DNA of 18,640 nt from positions 1 through 18,640 of the forward strand of contig DASYAZ010000173.1 in the NCBI GenBank assembly GCA_036501085.1, in the 5' to 3' direction. This stretch comes from GCA-003244245 sp036501085 (GTDB taxonomy: Bacteria > Actinomycetota > Actinomycetes > Mycobacteriales > Pseudonocardiaceae). Both the position numbers and the translations under genes were made by a program. The stretch's first letter is position 1, and each line of letters opens with the position of its first letter. A model generated the notes under the pieces. It made no database searches, was not told where the DNA came from, and was given only the letters and a program-made list of their open reading frames with translations. Positions 1 to 7,696 of this stretch are shown piece by piece.

Positions 1-497
1 TGCCTGGCCAGGCCATCCAGTGTCCGATACGTCGTGGCCAGGGCTGCCTGCGCCACTGACGCATCGAGCAGCCCCGCCAGAACCGCCTGCAGCAGCTCAT
101 CGGTGTCGAGCACCTCGACGCTGCGACCGGAGCGCACCACGAGATCGAGATAGTGGTCCTCGGTGCGCCAGCACCGGGCATCGACCTCGATCCGCACCAC
201 ATCGATATAAAGTTGATCATGCCACGGATGCCCGGGAGGATAGAACCAGTCCGTGATCCGCAGGCCCAGCTCAGGCAGCAGCCACGATTCGAGGGCACGG
301 ATCGTGGGATGGTTGACGACCTCGCGGGCGATGTAGAGCCCGAAGGGCTCGACCCGGTATTCCCGGACCGCGCGGACGATCCCCTTGGGGTCGGTGTTGG
401 TCATCGCCTCCAAGTCGAACGACTCGACCTTGGGAGGATGGACGGGAGGTTCGATATGCCGCGAGGCCCGCGCACTCATCCCGTGCGGAACCGGCAT
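1..497 (-). CDS. DUF402 family protein, C-terminus cut by window edge
   Basis: Reading the minus strand gives an open frame with no stop down to base 1, so the 3' end of the gene is missing. The visible product of about 165 residues has HPPKVESFDLEAMTNTDPKG near the start, then YRVEPFGLYIAR, LESWLLPELGLR, YIDVV and a WRTEDHYLDLVV block. This is the pattern of the DUF402 family, to which FomD and some nucleoside-diphosphate phosphatases belong; the acidic residues of the EDHYLDLVV block match the metal-binding part of that fold. The substrate cannot be told from sequence. I place the start at the ATG at 497-495, which has AGGG about nine bases upstream; a second in-frame ATG at 479-477 is possible and has a poorer upstream site. 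The gene is divergent from uvrB. Confidence 0.75.
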   Translation of the reverse strand, partial: MPVPHGMSARASRHIEPPVHPPKVESFDLEAMTNTDPKGIVRAVREYRVEPFGLYIAREVVNHPTIRALESWLLPELGLRITDWFYPPGHPWHDQLYIDVVRIEVDARCWRTEDHYLDLVVRSGRSVEVLDTDELLQAVLAGLLDASVAQAALATTYRTLDGLAR

Positions 498-541
498 AAG
501 GCTCGACCCTACGCGAGCAAGAATCTGTCAGGGCCCCGGCC

Positions 542-554
542 TAGTCTCGGTACC
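542..554 (+). promoter_or_regulatory. Possible leaderless promoter -10 of uvrB
   Basis: TAGTCT at 542-547 fits the TAnnnT form of actinobacterial -10 boxes. It is followed by seven bases and then the uvrB ATG at 555, so transcription would begin at or next to the start codon. There is no Shine-Dalgarno sequence before the ATG, which agrees with a leaderless message. No clear -35 box is seen. This is inference from spacing only. Confidence 0.4.
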
Positions 555-2732
555 ATGACCGAAGCTGCCGCCATCCCGCGCGATCTGCTCCCCCGCTCGG
601 AGTTCCGACCACTGGCGCCCTCCTCCCGGGCGGCGGGCCGGTTCCACATGGTCAGTGACTTCGCCCCCGCCGGGGACCAACCAACCGCCATCGACGGCCT
701 GGAGCGCCGGATCGCGGCCGGGGAGCGTGATGTCGTGCTGCTCGGCGCCACCGGAACCGGCAAGTCGGCCACCACCGCGTGGCTCGTCGAGCGGGTGCAA
801 CGCCCCACCCTGGTGATGGCGCCGAACAAGACGCTCGCCGCGCAACTGGCCCACGAGCTGCGGGACTTCTTCCCGGACAACGCGGTGGAGTATTTCGTGT
901 CCTATTACGACTACTACCAGCCCGAGGCGTACGTCCCGCAGACCGACACCTACATCGAGAAGGATTCGTCGATCAACGACGATGTGGAGCGGTTGCGCCA
1001 CTCGGCCACGATGTCGTTGCTGACCCGGCGTGATGTCATCGTCGTCGCGTCGGTGTCCTGCATCTACGGTCTGGGCACCCCCCAGGAGTACCTCAACCAG
1101 TCGATCCATGTCGCCCGCGGCGCCGAGACCGGTCGTGACGCGCTACTCCGGGCCCTGGTCGACATCCAGTACACCCGCAACGACCTCACCTTCGCCCGCG
1201 GGACGTTCCGGGTGCGCGGGGACACCGTCGAGGTCATCCCCGCTTACGAGGAGCTGGCGGTCCGTATCGACTTCTTCGGTGACGAGGTTGAGTCGCTCTA
1301 CTACCTGCACCCGCTCACCGGGGAGGTGGTGCGGGAAGTGCCCGAGCTTCGGATCTTCCCGGCCACGCACTACGTCGCCGGGCCGGAGCGGATGGAACGC
1401 GCCATCACCGGGATCGAAGCGGAGCTGGCGGAGCGGCTGGCGCTGCTGGAGCAGCAGAATAAGCTGCTGGAAGCCCAGCGGCTGCGGATGCGGACCCAGT
1501 ACGACGTGGAGATGATGCGCCAGGTCGGGTTCTGCTCCGGGATCGAGAACTACTCGCGGCATATCGACGGGCGCGGGGCCGGCTCGGCGCCGGCCACCCT
1601 GCTGGACTACTTCCCGGAGGATTTCCTGCTGGTCATCGACGAATCGCACGTCACGGTGCCGCAGATCGGCGGCATGTACGAAGGTGACACCTCCCGCAAG
1701 CGCACCCTGGTAGATCACGGCTTCCGGCTGCCCTCCGCGATGGACAACCGGCCGCTGAGCTGGGAGGAGTTCCAGGACCGGGTCGGTCAGACGGTGTACC
1801 TGTCGGCCACGCCGGGGCCCTATGAGATGGCCCAGGCCGGTGGCGAGTTCGTCGAGCAGGTCATCCGCCCGACCGGACTGGTGGACCCGGAAGTCATCGT
1901 GAAACCAACCAAGGGCCAGATCGATGACCTGGTGCATGAGGTGCGCGTCCGCGCCGAACGCGATGAACGGGTCCTGGTCACCACCTTGACCAAGAAGATG
2001 GCCGAGGACCTCACCGACTACCTGCTTGAGCTCGGCATCCGGGTCCGCTACCTGCATTCAGAGGTGGACACCCTGCGCCGGGTGGAACTGCTGAGGCAGC
2101 TGCGGCTGGGCGAGTTCGATGTGCTGGTGGGGATCAACCTGCTCCGTGAGGGCCTGGACCTGCCGGAGGTGTCGCTCGTGGCGATCCTGGATGCGGACAA
2201 GGAGGGGTTCCTGCGCAGCGGGACCTCGCTGATCCAGACCATCGGGCGGGCCGCGCGGAACGTATCCGGTCAGGTGCACATGTACGCCGACACCATCACC
2301 GACTCGATGAGTCGGGCCATCGAGGAGACCGACCGGCGGCGGGCCAAGCAGATCGCTTACAACACCGAACGTGGGCTGGACCCGCAACCACTACGCAAGA
2401 AGATCAACGACATCCTGGAGCGCGTCTACGCCGAAGCCGAAGACACCTCAGAGACCCTGGCAGTCCGGGTTGGTGGGTCCGGTCGTAACGCATCCCGGGG
2501 CAAGCGGGCATCCGGCGAGCCGGGACGCTCCCGGAGTGGAGCCGCTCCGCTGGAGGGGCGGGACACCTCCTCGATGCCTCGGGCCGAACTGGCGGATCTG
2601 ATTCAGCAGCTCACCGACCAGATGATGAGCGCGGCCCGTGAGCTGCAGTTCGAGCTCGCCGCCAGGCTCCGAGACGAGATCGCCGATCTCAAAAAGGAGC
2701 TCCGCGGCATGGACGCCGCCGGCCTCCGCTAG
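555..2732 (+). CDS. uvrB: Excinuclease ABC subunit B
   Basis: UvrB is the damage-verifying helicase-like subunit of nucleotide excision repair; it is loaded by UvrA and then recruits UvrC for incision. The product is 725 residues, slightly longer than the usual 670-700. Visible are the Walker A motif GATGTGKS (64-71), the aromatic beta-hairpin region YFVSYYDYYQPEAYVPQTDT (113-132), the Walker B box DESH (362-365), the helicase motifs INLLREGLDLPEVSLV and QTIGRAARN, and a C-terminal UVR domain (about 680-720, ending ELAARLRDEIADLKKELR). A Gly/Arg/Ser-rich linker of about 40 residues precedes the UVR domain and accounts for part of the extra length. The frame stays open upstream to 153, but that part overlaps the opposite-strand DUF402 gene and does not resemble UvrB, so the ATG at 555 is taken as the start. 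Confidence 0.97.
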   Translation: MTEAAAIPRDLLPRSEFRPLAPSSRAAGRFHMVSDFAPAGDQPTAIDGLERRIAAGERDVVLLGATGTGKSATTAWLVERVQRPTLVMAPNKTLAAQLAHELRDFFPDNAVEYFVSYYDYYQPEAYVPQTDTYIEKDSSINDDVERLRHSATMSLLTRRDVIVVASVSCIYGLGTPQEYLNQSIHVARGAETGRDALLRALVDIQYTRNDLTFARGTFRVRGDTVEVIPAYEELAVRIDFFGDEVESLYYLHPLTGEVVREVPELRIFPATHYVAGPERMERAITGIEAELAERLALLEQQNKLLEAQRLRMRTQYDVEMMRQVGFCSGIENYSRHIDGRGAGSAPATLLDYFPEDFLLVIDESHVTVPQIGGMYEGDTSRKRTLVDHGFRLPSAMDNRPLSWEEFQDRVGQTVYLSATPGPYEMAQAGGEFVEQVIRPTGLVDPEVIVKPTKGQIDDLVHEVRVRAERDERVLVTTLTKKMAEDLTDYLLELGIRVRYLHSEVDTLRRVELLRQLRLGEFDVLVGINLLREGLDLPEVSLVAILDADKEGFLRSGTSLIQTIGRAARNVSGQVHMYADTITDSMSRAIEETDRRRAKQIAYNTERGLDPQPLRKKINDILERVYAEAEDTSETLAVRVGGSGRNASRGKRASGEPGRSRSGAAPLEGRDTSSMPRAELADLIQQLTDQMMSAARELQFELAARLRDEIADLKKELRGMDAAGLR

Positions 2733-2794
2733 TTGGCTGCCCTTCACGTACCGCCAACCCCCTACCGCGGCGCCTTCAACAACCCCCAACCTGC

Positions 2795-3721
2795 TCAGCG
2801 TAGAACCCGTACCACGCCCTCCTGGACCGCGCTGGCGATCAAGCTCCCGTCCTGGCTGAAGAACTGGCCGATCGCGAGCCCCCGGCCTCCTTGCGCTGAG
2901 GGTGAGGTGTAGTCGCAGAGCACCCACTCGTCCGCCCGGAACGGGCGATGAAACCACATGGCATGGTCCAGGCTGGCGGCCATCACGCCGTTGCCCAGCG
3001 CATGACCGTGCGGCGCGGCAACTGACCACAGCAAGGTCAGGTCCGAGACGTAGGCGAGCACGCAGACATGCACCAGAGGGTCGTCGGGCAGGATTCCGTC
3101 GGCGCGCATCCATAACCGATCCCGCATGCAGGAACCGGTCTGCTCCCTGACACAGGCCCACGCTGGCGGGGTGATGTAACGCAGGTCGAACGGCCGCGGC
3201 GCTCGCGTGATCGGGGAAGGCGGATCGGGGCTGCGCAGCGCCCAGCTCGCCCAGTCATCCAGTTGGTCCGGCGGTGGGACATCAGGCATCTCGTCGGCGT
3301 GCTCCAGACCCTGCTCCGGCACCTGGAACGACGCGGACAGCGCGAAGATGGCTTTGCCGTGCTGGATCGCGACGACCCGCCGGGTGGTGAACGACCGCCC
3401 GTCCCGGATCCGGTCCACCTGGTAGATGATCGGCACCCGCGGGTTACCAGGCCGGATGAAGTAGGCGTGCAGCGAGTGCACAGCCCGCTCCGCCGGCACG
3501 GTGCGACCACTTGCGACCAGCGCCTGACCTGCTACCTGCCCACCGAAGACGCGGGTCGGGGACTCCGGGGGGCTGACGCCACGAAAGAGGTCGTCTTCGA
3601 GACGCTCCAGATCCAGCAACGCCACCAGCCGGTCCAGCACAGGCTGACCCCGCGGTACGCCATCCGCCGCCCGCGGCGTATCGGCCCACTGCTGCCACGC
3701 GGGTTCACCAGCGTCAGCCAA
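2795..3721 (-). CDS. tesB: Acyl-CoA thioesterase II (TesB family)
   Basis: This enzyme hydrolyses acyl-CoA thioesters to free acid and CoA in the cytoplasm. The 308-residue product has the double hot-dog layout of TesB: an N-terminal domain with LFRG (45-48), VFGGQVAGQALVAS and YFIRPG, and a C-terminal domain with LDHAMWFHRPF (251-261). The E. coli TesB catalytic triad Asp/Thr/Gln has counterparts at D252, T272 (in YTSPSAQ) and Q300 (in AVQEG). The start is a TTG at 3721-3719 that overlaps the end of pyk by eight bases; GAGGAG lies four bases upstream of it, inside the last pyk codons. A GTG at 3640-3638 would give a product that begins where E. coli TesB does and is a real alternative. The position after pyk matches tesB in mycobacteria. 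It converges on uvrB with a 62-base gap in which I see no clear terminator. Confidence 0.92.
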   Translation of the reverse strand: MADAGEPAWQQWADTPRAADGVPRGQPVLDRLVALLDLERLEDDLFRGVSPPESPTRVFGGQVAGQALVASGRTVPAERAVHSLHAYFIRPGNPRVPIIYQVDRIRDGRSFTTRRVVAIQHGKAIFALSASFQVPEQGLEHADEMPDVPPPDQLDDWASWALRSPDPPSPITRAPRPFDLRYITPPAWACVREQTGSCMRDRLWMRADGILPDDPLVHVCVLAYVSDLTLLWSVAAPHGHALGNGVMAASLDHAMWFHRPFRADEWVLCDYTSPSAQGGRGLAIGQFFSQDGSLIASAVQEGVVRVLR

Positions 3722-5138
3722 GGTCCTCCTCGCCCAGGCGGTGTACCCGGACGAGATTAGTCGAGCCTTCTGTGGCGGGGGGAGATCCGGCCACGATCAC
3801 CACCAGATCACCGGGCTGGTACCGCCCGATCGAGAGCATCGCCTGGTCCACCTGGCGGACCATCGCATCGGTGGTCTCCACCCGGGGCACCAGGAACGTC
3901 TCGGTCCCCCAGGTCAGCGCAAGCTGGTTACGCACCGGGGATTCCGGGGTGAACGCCAGCAGCGGCAGTTGAGTGTGCAGCCGGGCCAGCCGGCGGACGG
4001 TGTCGCCGGACTGGGTGAAGGCCACCAGCGCCTTTGCCTCCAACCGCTCTCCAATGTCCCGGGCTGCGTAGGACAGCACGCCTCGCTTGGTTCGCGGCAC
4101 GTGATTGAGCGGCGGGACATTCGGTGAGCCGGCTTCGACGGCCTCCACGATGCGGCTCATCGTCTCCACCGACTCGATCGGGTAGCGACCCACGCTGGTC
4201 TCCCCCGAGAGCATGACCGCATCGGCACCATCGAGCACCGCATTGGCCACATCGGAAGCCTCGGCCCGCGTCGGCCGGGCATTACCGATCATGGAGTCCA
4301 GCATCTGGGTGGCGACGATGATCGGTTTGGCGTTCTCCCGGGCCACCTGGATCGCCCGCTTCTGCACCAGTGGCACATTCTCCAAGGGCAGCTCAACCCC
4401 GAGATCCCCCCGGGCGACCATCACCCCGTTGAACGCAAGCACGATCGCCTCGAGGTTGTCCACCGCCTCGGGCTTCTCCAGCTTGGCGATCACCGGCAAC
4501 CGGCCACCCGGCACCTCGTCCATCGTGCGATGCACGAGATCGATGTCAGCGGGTGAGCGCACGAACGACAGCGCCACCATGTCCACCCGCAGCCGCAGCG
4601 CGAACTCCAGGTCGCGGAAGTCCTTGTCCGACAGGGCAGGCACCGACACGTTCATGCCCGGCAGCGACAAGCCCTTGTTATCGCTGACCGTGCCACCCTG
4701 GATGACCTCGCAGACCACCTCGCTGTCCTCGACCTTACGTACCAGCAGCGCGACCTTGCCGTCGTCGACCAGCAGGGAGTCGCCCTCGCGAGCGTCCGCG
4801 GCGAGGCCGGCATAGGTGGTGGACACCCGGTCATGGGTGCCGGGGACATCCTCGACGGTCACCCGTACCTCGTCGCCGGTGCGCCACTCCACCGGGCCAG
4901 CCGCGAACCGCCCTAACCTGATCTTCGGGCCCTGCAGGTCGGCGATGATGCCGACCGCCTTGCCGAACTCGTCGCTGGCCTCCCGCACCATCGAGTACAC
5001 CCGCGCATGGTCAGCGTGGCTGCCGTGGCTGAAGTTCAACCGAGCAACGTCCATCCCCGCCTGGACCAGTCCCCTGATCTTCTCCGGTGTAGCGGTGATC
5101 GGACCAATCGTACAAACGATCTTCGCGCGTCGAGTCAC
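3714..5138 (-). CDS. pyk: Pyruvate kinase
   Basis: Pyruvate kinase converts phosphoenolpyruvate and ADP to pyruvate and ATP, the last step of glycolysis. The 474-residue length is normal for the bacterial enzyme. The start KIVCTIGP is followed by ARLNFSHGS (32-40), the B domain (about 70-168), the signature VIAKLEKPEAVDNLEAI with catalytic K219 and metal ligand E221, the ARGDLGVELP loop (242-251), and MLSGETS (309-315). The C-terminal domain has the phosphate-loop-like AFTQSGDTVRRLAR. The start is a GTG at 5138-5136 with no convincing Shine-Dalgarno sequence. The stop lies within the tesB start region, so the two genes are probably cotranscribed and translationally coupled. Confidence 0.97.
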   Translation of the reverse strand: MTRRAKIVCTIGPITATPEKIRGLVQAGMDVARLNFSHGSHADHARVYSMVREASDEFGKAVGIIADLQGPKIRLGRFAAGPVEWRTGDEVRVTVEDVPGTHDRVSTTYAGLAADAREGDSLLVDDGKVALLVRKVEDSEVVCEVIQGGTVSDNKGLSLPGMNVSVPALSDKDFRDLEFALRLRVDMVALSFVRSPADIDLVHRTMDEVPGGRLPVIAKLEKPEAVDNLEAIVLAFNGVMVARGDLGVELPLENVPLVQKRAIQVARENAKPIIVATQMLDSMIGNARPTRAEASDVANAVLDGADAVMLSGETSVGRYPIESVETMSRIVEAVEAGSPNVPPLNHVPRTKRGVLSYAARDIGERLEAKALVAFTQSGDTVRRLARLHTQLPLLAFTPESPVRNQLALTWGTETFLVPRVETTDAMVRQVDQAMLSIGRYQPGDLVVIVAGSPPATEGSTNLVRVHRLGEEDLG

Positions 5139-5151
5139 CCGCCCCAGGGTA
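5139..5151 (-). promoter_or_regulatory. Possible leaderless promoter -10 of pyk
   Basis: On the minus strand TACCCT (5151-5146) fits TAnnnT and is followed by exactly seven bases, then the GTG start of pyk. The geometry is the same as that seen before uvrB. The -35 region is not recognisable. The 57-base gap to the DUF2461 gene would hold this promoter. Confidence 0.4.
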
Positions 5152-5195
5152 GACAGTGCGGTTGGCGGGCAGATGGCGGGTCGATGGCGGCCGCC

Positions 5196-5834
5196 TCAAT
5201 ATCCAATCGTGGCTGGTCCAACATGGTCGGCCAACCAGCCGGTCAGCGGCCCGGCCACCTGCCAGCCCTCCCGCACCCGGCCCAGGCAGGCGCGCTCGTG
5301 GATGGTCTGGTCCGGCGGCCACGACCGCCACAGGTACAGCGAGCGATGCCGCAACAGATCCATCCGCGGGTGGTCGGCCGGGTAGCCGCGAGGGCGGGTA
5401 CGGAGAGTGCTCCCGGCGCGCCGCATCTCAGCCACGACGCACAACCGGCGCTGCAGGTCCGTGCCGCTGCGCTGGTCGTCCACGGCCGCCCGATAACGAG
5501 CTAACTGATCAGGTGCCCATCGGTACGCCCCGCCCGCGATCAGCAGCCCATCCGCGCCCAGCTGGACGTAGTAGGCCGCACCAGGCGTCTCGATGACGGC
5601 ACCGCAGTGTGTCTTGTACGGGTTCTTGTCCTTGCTGAACCGGACGTCGCGATGCGGCCGGAAGATCTTGCCGGTACCGAACTCGGGCTCCAGCTCGGCG
5701 AGCAGCGCCAGCATCGGGGTCCGGATGTGATCGTCGTAAATGACCTTGTGATCGCTCCAGTAGGCCTTCGAGTTGTCCGCCTCGAGACCTTCGTAGAAAT
5801 CAACCGCATTCTCGCCGAAACCATCGAAACGCAT
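5196..5834 (-). CDS. DUF2461 (TIGR02453) family protein
   Basis: The 212-residue product matches the DUF2461 pattern along its length: a GFGENAVDFYEGL start, an N-terminal NSKAYWSDHK motif, the highly characteristic FRPHRDVRFSKDKNPYKTHC block (58-77), YYVQLGADGLLIAGGAY, PDQLARYRAAV, and RPRGYPADHPRMDLLRHRSL near the end. Members are small cytoplasmic proteins of unknown biochemical function that are common in Actinobacteria and Bacteroidetes. The start is the ATG at 5834-5832. There is no Shine-Dalgarno sequence; TAGCAT ends six bases before the ATG on the minus strand, so it could be transcribed separately as a leaderless message. It lies 20 bases after lgt and 57 bases before pyk. Confidence 0.9.
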   Translation of the reverse strand: MRFDGFGENAVDFYEGLEADNSKAYWSDHKVIYDDHIRTPMLALLAELEPEFGTGKIFRPHRDVRFSKDKNPYKTHCGAVIETPGAAYYVQLGADGLLIAGGAYRWAPDQLARYRAAVDDQRSGTDLQRRLCVVAEMRRAGSTLRTRPRGYPADHPRMDLLRHRSLYLWRSWPPDQTIHERACLGRVREGWQVAGPLTGWLADHVGPATIGY

Positions 5835-5854
5835 CGCGGCATGCTAGCCATCCG

Positions 5855-6751
5855 CTACTGCACGAGCGCGACCTGCTGCTGCGCGGCGATCGTGTCGGGG
5901 TCCTCCCGCCCACGGCGGGCCATCAAGAGGTAGAGCAGCGCGGCGAGGAACACCACGGCCGAAGTGATCACGTTGATACGCAGGCCGAAGACCATCGTGG
6001 CCGGGTCGGCACGCATCAGCTCGATCCAGAACCGGCCGGCGGTGTAGCCCGCGACGTAGAGGGCGAAGGCCCGCCCGTGGCCGAGCCGGAAACGCCGGTC
6101 AGCCCAGACGACGAGCGCGGCGACGCCCAGATCCCACAGCAACTCGTAGAGGAACGTGGGGTGCACGAACTCGATCGGGGGACCCTGGGCGATGCCATTG
6201 AGCGAATCGGGCATCCCGGTGATCGGGTTCACCCGCTCGCGGATTTCCAACCCCCACGGCAGGGTCGTCGGCCCGCCATAGAGTTCCTGGTTGAACCAGT
6301 TACCCAACCTGCCGATCGCCTGCGCAGCGACGATGGCGGGGGCGAGGGCGTCGGCCAGCGCAGGCAGCGGGATGCCCCGACGCCGGCAGCCGATCCACGC
6401 TCCCAGCCCGCCGAGTGCGATCGCCCCCCAGATTCCCAGCCCGCCCTGCCAGATCTTGAGCGCGCCGAGCGGATCCCCTCCGGGCCCGAAATACTTCTCC
6501 CAGTCCGTCGCCACGTGGTAAAGCCGCCCGCCTACCAGGCCGAACGGTACGGCGAACACCGCGATATCGGTCACCGTTCCTGCCTTGCCACCCCGGGCCT
6601 GCCAGCGACGCTCGCCCCACAGGATCGCCACGATGATCGCGGCAATGATGCACAGGGCATAGGCCCGGATCGGGATCGGCCCCAGATGCCAGACCCCCCG
6701 ATCGGGGCTGGGGATCGAGCCGAGAAACATCGCGGAGAGCACGGGCGACAC
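5855..6751 (-). CDS. lgt: Prolipoprotein diacylglyceryl transferase
   Basis: Lgt moves a diacylglyceryl group from phosphatidylglycerol onto the lipobox cysteine of prolipoproteins in the cytoplasmic membrane. The 298-residue product shows multiple hydrophobic segments (for example about 28-46, 60-80, 104-121, 134-148 and the C-terminal ITSAVVFLAALLYLLMA) and the family signature GRLGNWFNQELYG (147-159), preceded by VGGRLYHV. HPTFLYELLWDLG and the GRFWIELMRADP block are also typical. The start is the GTG at 6751-6749, with AGGAG five bases upstream; an internal ATG at 6730-6728 is less well placed. The frame stays open far upstream through the palindrome and trpA, but that is not coding for lgt. 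trpA-lgt adjacency is standard in actinobacteria. Confidence 0.95.
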   Translation of the reverse strand: MSPVLSAMFLGSIPSPDRGVWHLGPIPIRAYALCIIAAIIVAILWGERRWQARGGKAGTVTDIAVFAVPFGLVGGRLYHVATDWEKYFGPGGDPLGALKIWQGGLGIWGAIALGGLGAWIGCRRRGIPLPALADALAPAIVAAQAIGRLGNWFNQELYGGPTTLPWGLEIRERVNPITGMPDSLNGIAQGPPIEFVHPTFLYELLWDLGVAALVVWADRRFRLGHGRAFALYVAGYTAGRFWIELMRADPATMVFGLRINVITSAVVFLAALLYLLMARRGREDPDTIAAQQQVALVQ

Positions 6752-6770
6752 GGTATCTCCTACCCCGGCA

Positions 6771-6836
6771 CCGCATTCAGTGGGCTGAACGTGGTGACGA
6801 GCGCCCGCATAACCCCGCTCAGCCCGCTGAATGCGG
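6771..6836. repeat. Palindromic element 1 (24-16-24 hairpin) between trpA and lgt
   Basis: The arms 6772-6795 and 6812-6835 are inverted copies matching at 21 of 24 positions, around a 16-base loop (6796-6811); one more C/G pair extends them to 6771 and 6836. The right arm, starting ACCCCGCTCAGCCCGCTG, is identical to the right arm of the element at 15247-15310. The element begins 13 bases after the trpA stop codon and ends 19 bases before the lgt start. There is no U tract, so a classical intrinsic terminator is not indicated. The lgt AGGAG site can also pair weakly with a TCCT stretch just after the trpA stop. Confidence 0.9.
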
Positions 6837-6849
6837 ATGGGGCGGAGGA

Positions 6850-7662
6850 TCAGGCAGGTTGGGGGGCAGGGTGGCGGACCCCGGTGGCGAGGTCGGCGGC
6901 CAGAGCACGAACCCCGGATTCGCCGTCGTCTGCGGCGGTGACGAAGGCGGAACCGACGATCACCGCGTCCGCGAAGCCGGCCAGCTCCGCGGCCTGCGCT
7001 CCGTTGCGCACGCCCAGCCCGACGCCCACCGGCAGTCCCGGAGCATGTTCCCGCGCGCGTTTCACCAACGTGCCCGCCGCGCTGCTGATCACGTCCCGGG
7101 CACCGGTCACACCCATGACCGAGCTCGCGTAGAGGAAGCCGCGGCTGGCCGCCGCGGTCGACGCCAGCCGCTGATCGGTCGACGACGGCGCCACCAGGAA
7201 GATCCGGTCCAGGTCGTGCTGCTGCGCGGCGGCCAGCCAGTCGTCGGCCTCGTCGGGAATCAGGTCGGGGGTGATGACGCCCAACCCTCCGGCCGCAGCG
7301 AGATCCCGGGCGAATGCGTCGACGCCGTAGCGGTGTACCGGATTCCAGTAGGTCATCACCACTGCCCGGTGGCCCGCACCTGCGATGGTCTCCACCACGC
7401 TGAGCACGTCGCGCAACCGCACCCCCGCGCGCAGGGCAGCATCCGCAGCGGCCTGGATCGTCGGCCCGTCGAGCACCGGATCGGAGTAGGGCACGCCGAC
7501 CTCGACGAGGTCGCAGCCGCCCGCCAGCATGGCGAGTAGCAGCGCACGAGAGCCGTCCACCGTCGGGTAACCGGCGGGCAGGTAGCCGGCGAGCACGGCC
7601 CGGTGTTCCGCAGCGCAGGCCTCGAACAGCGGTGCAAGCCGGGCTGCCGCGTCGGCGATCAT
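6850..7662 (-). CDS. trpA: Tryptophan synthase alpha subunit
   Basis: TrpA cleaves indole-3-glycerol phosphate to indole and glyceraldehyde 3-phosphate and passes indole through a tunnel to TrpB. The 270-residue product is a TIM barrel with the active-site motif LVEVGVPYSDPVLDGPTIQ, which carries the two catalytic acids E54 and D65. GYLPAGYP near the start and VGLGVRNGAQAAEL near the C-terminus are also standard. The start is the ATG at 7662-7660 with GGAGG seven bases upstream. It follows trpB by 34 bases and precedes lgt, from which it is separated by palindromic element 1. Confidence 0.97.
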   Translation of the reverse strand: MIADAAARLAPLFEACAAEHRAVLAGYLPAGYPTVDGSRALLLAMLAGGCDLVEVGVPYSDPVLDGPTIQAAADAALRAGVRLRDVLSVVETIAGAGHRAVVMTYWNPVHRYGVDAFARDLAAAGGLGVITPDLIPDEADDWLAAAQQHDLDRIFLVAPSSTDQRLASTAAASRGFLYASSVMGVTGARDVISSAAGTLVKRAREHAPGLPVGVGLGVRNGAQAAELAGFADAVIVGSAFVTAADDGESGVRALAADLATGVRHPAPQPA

Positions 7663-7696
7663 CTCGCCGCCTCCGCGGGACCAAGTACGACGGCGG

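Noticed and set aside
411..430. TCGAACGACTCGACC as a LexA/SOS box for uvrB
   Set aside because: The right half does not complete the TCGAAC-N4-GTTCGA palindrome and it lies inside DUF402 coding sequence.
153..554. In-frame upstream extension of uvrB
   Set aside because: It is antisense to the well-supported DUF402 gene and has no resemblance to UvrB; the family start fits the ATG at 555.
2733..2794. Terminator between convergent uvrB and tesB
   Set aside because: I found no stable inverted repeat with reasonable arm length in this 62-base gap.
6752..7684. Open frame continuing upstream of lgt through the trpA region
   Set aside because: The translation is Arg/Gly-rich and low in information, typical of an off-frame reading of GC-rich DNA; trpA is clearly coded in another frame.
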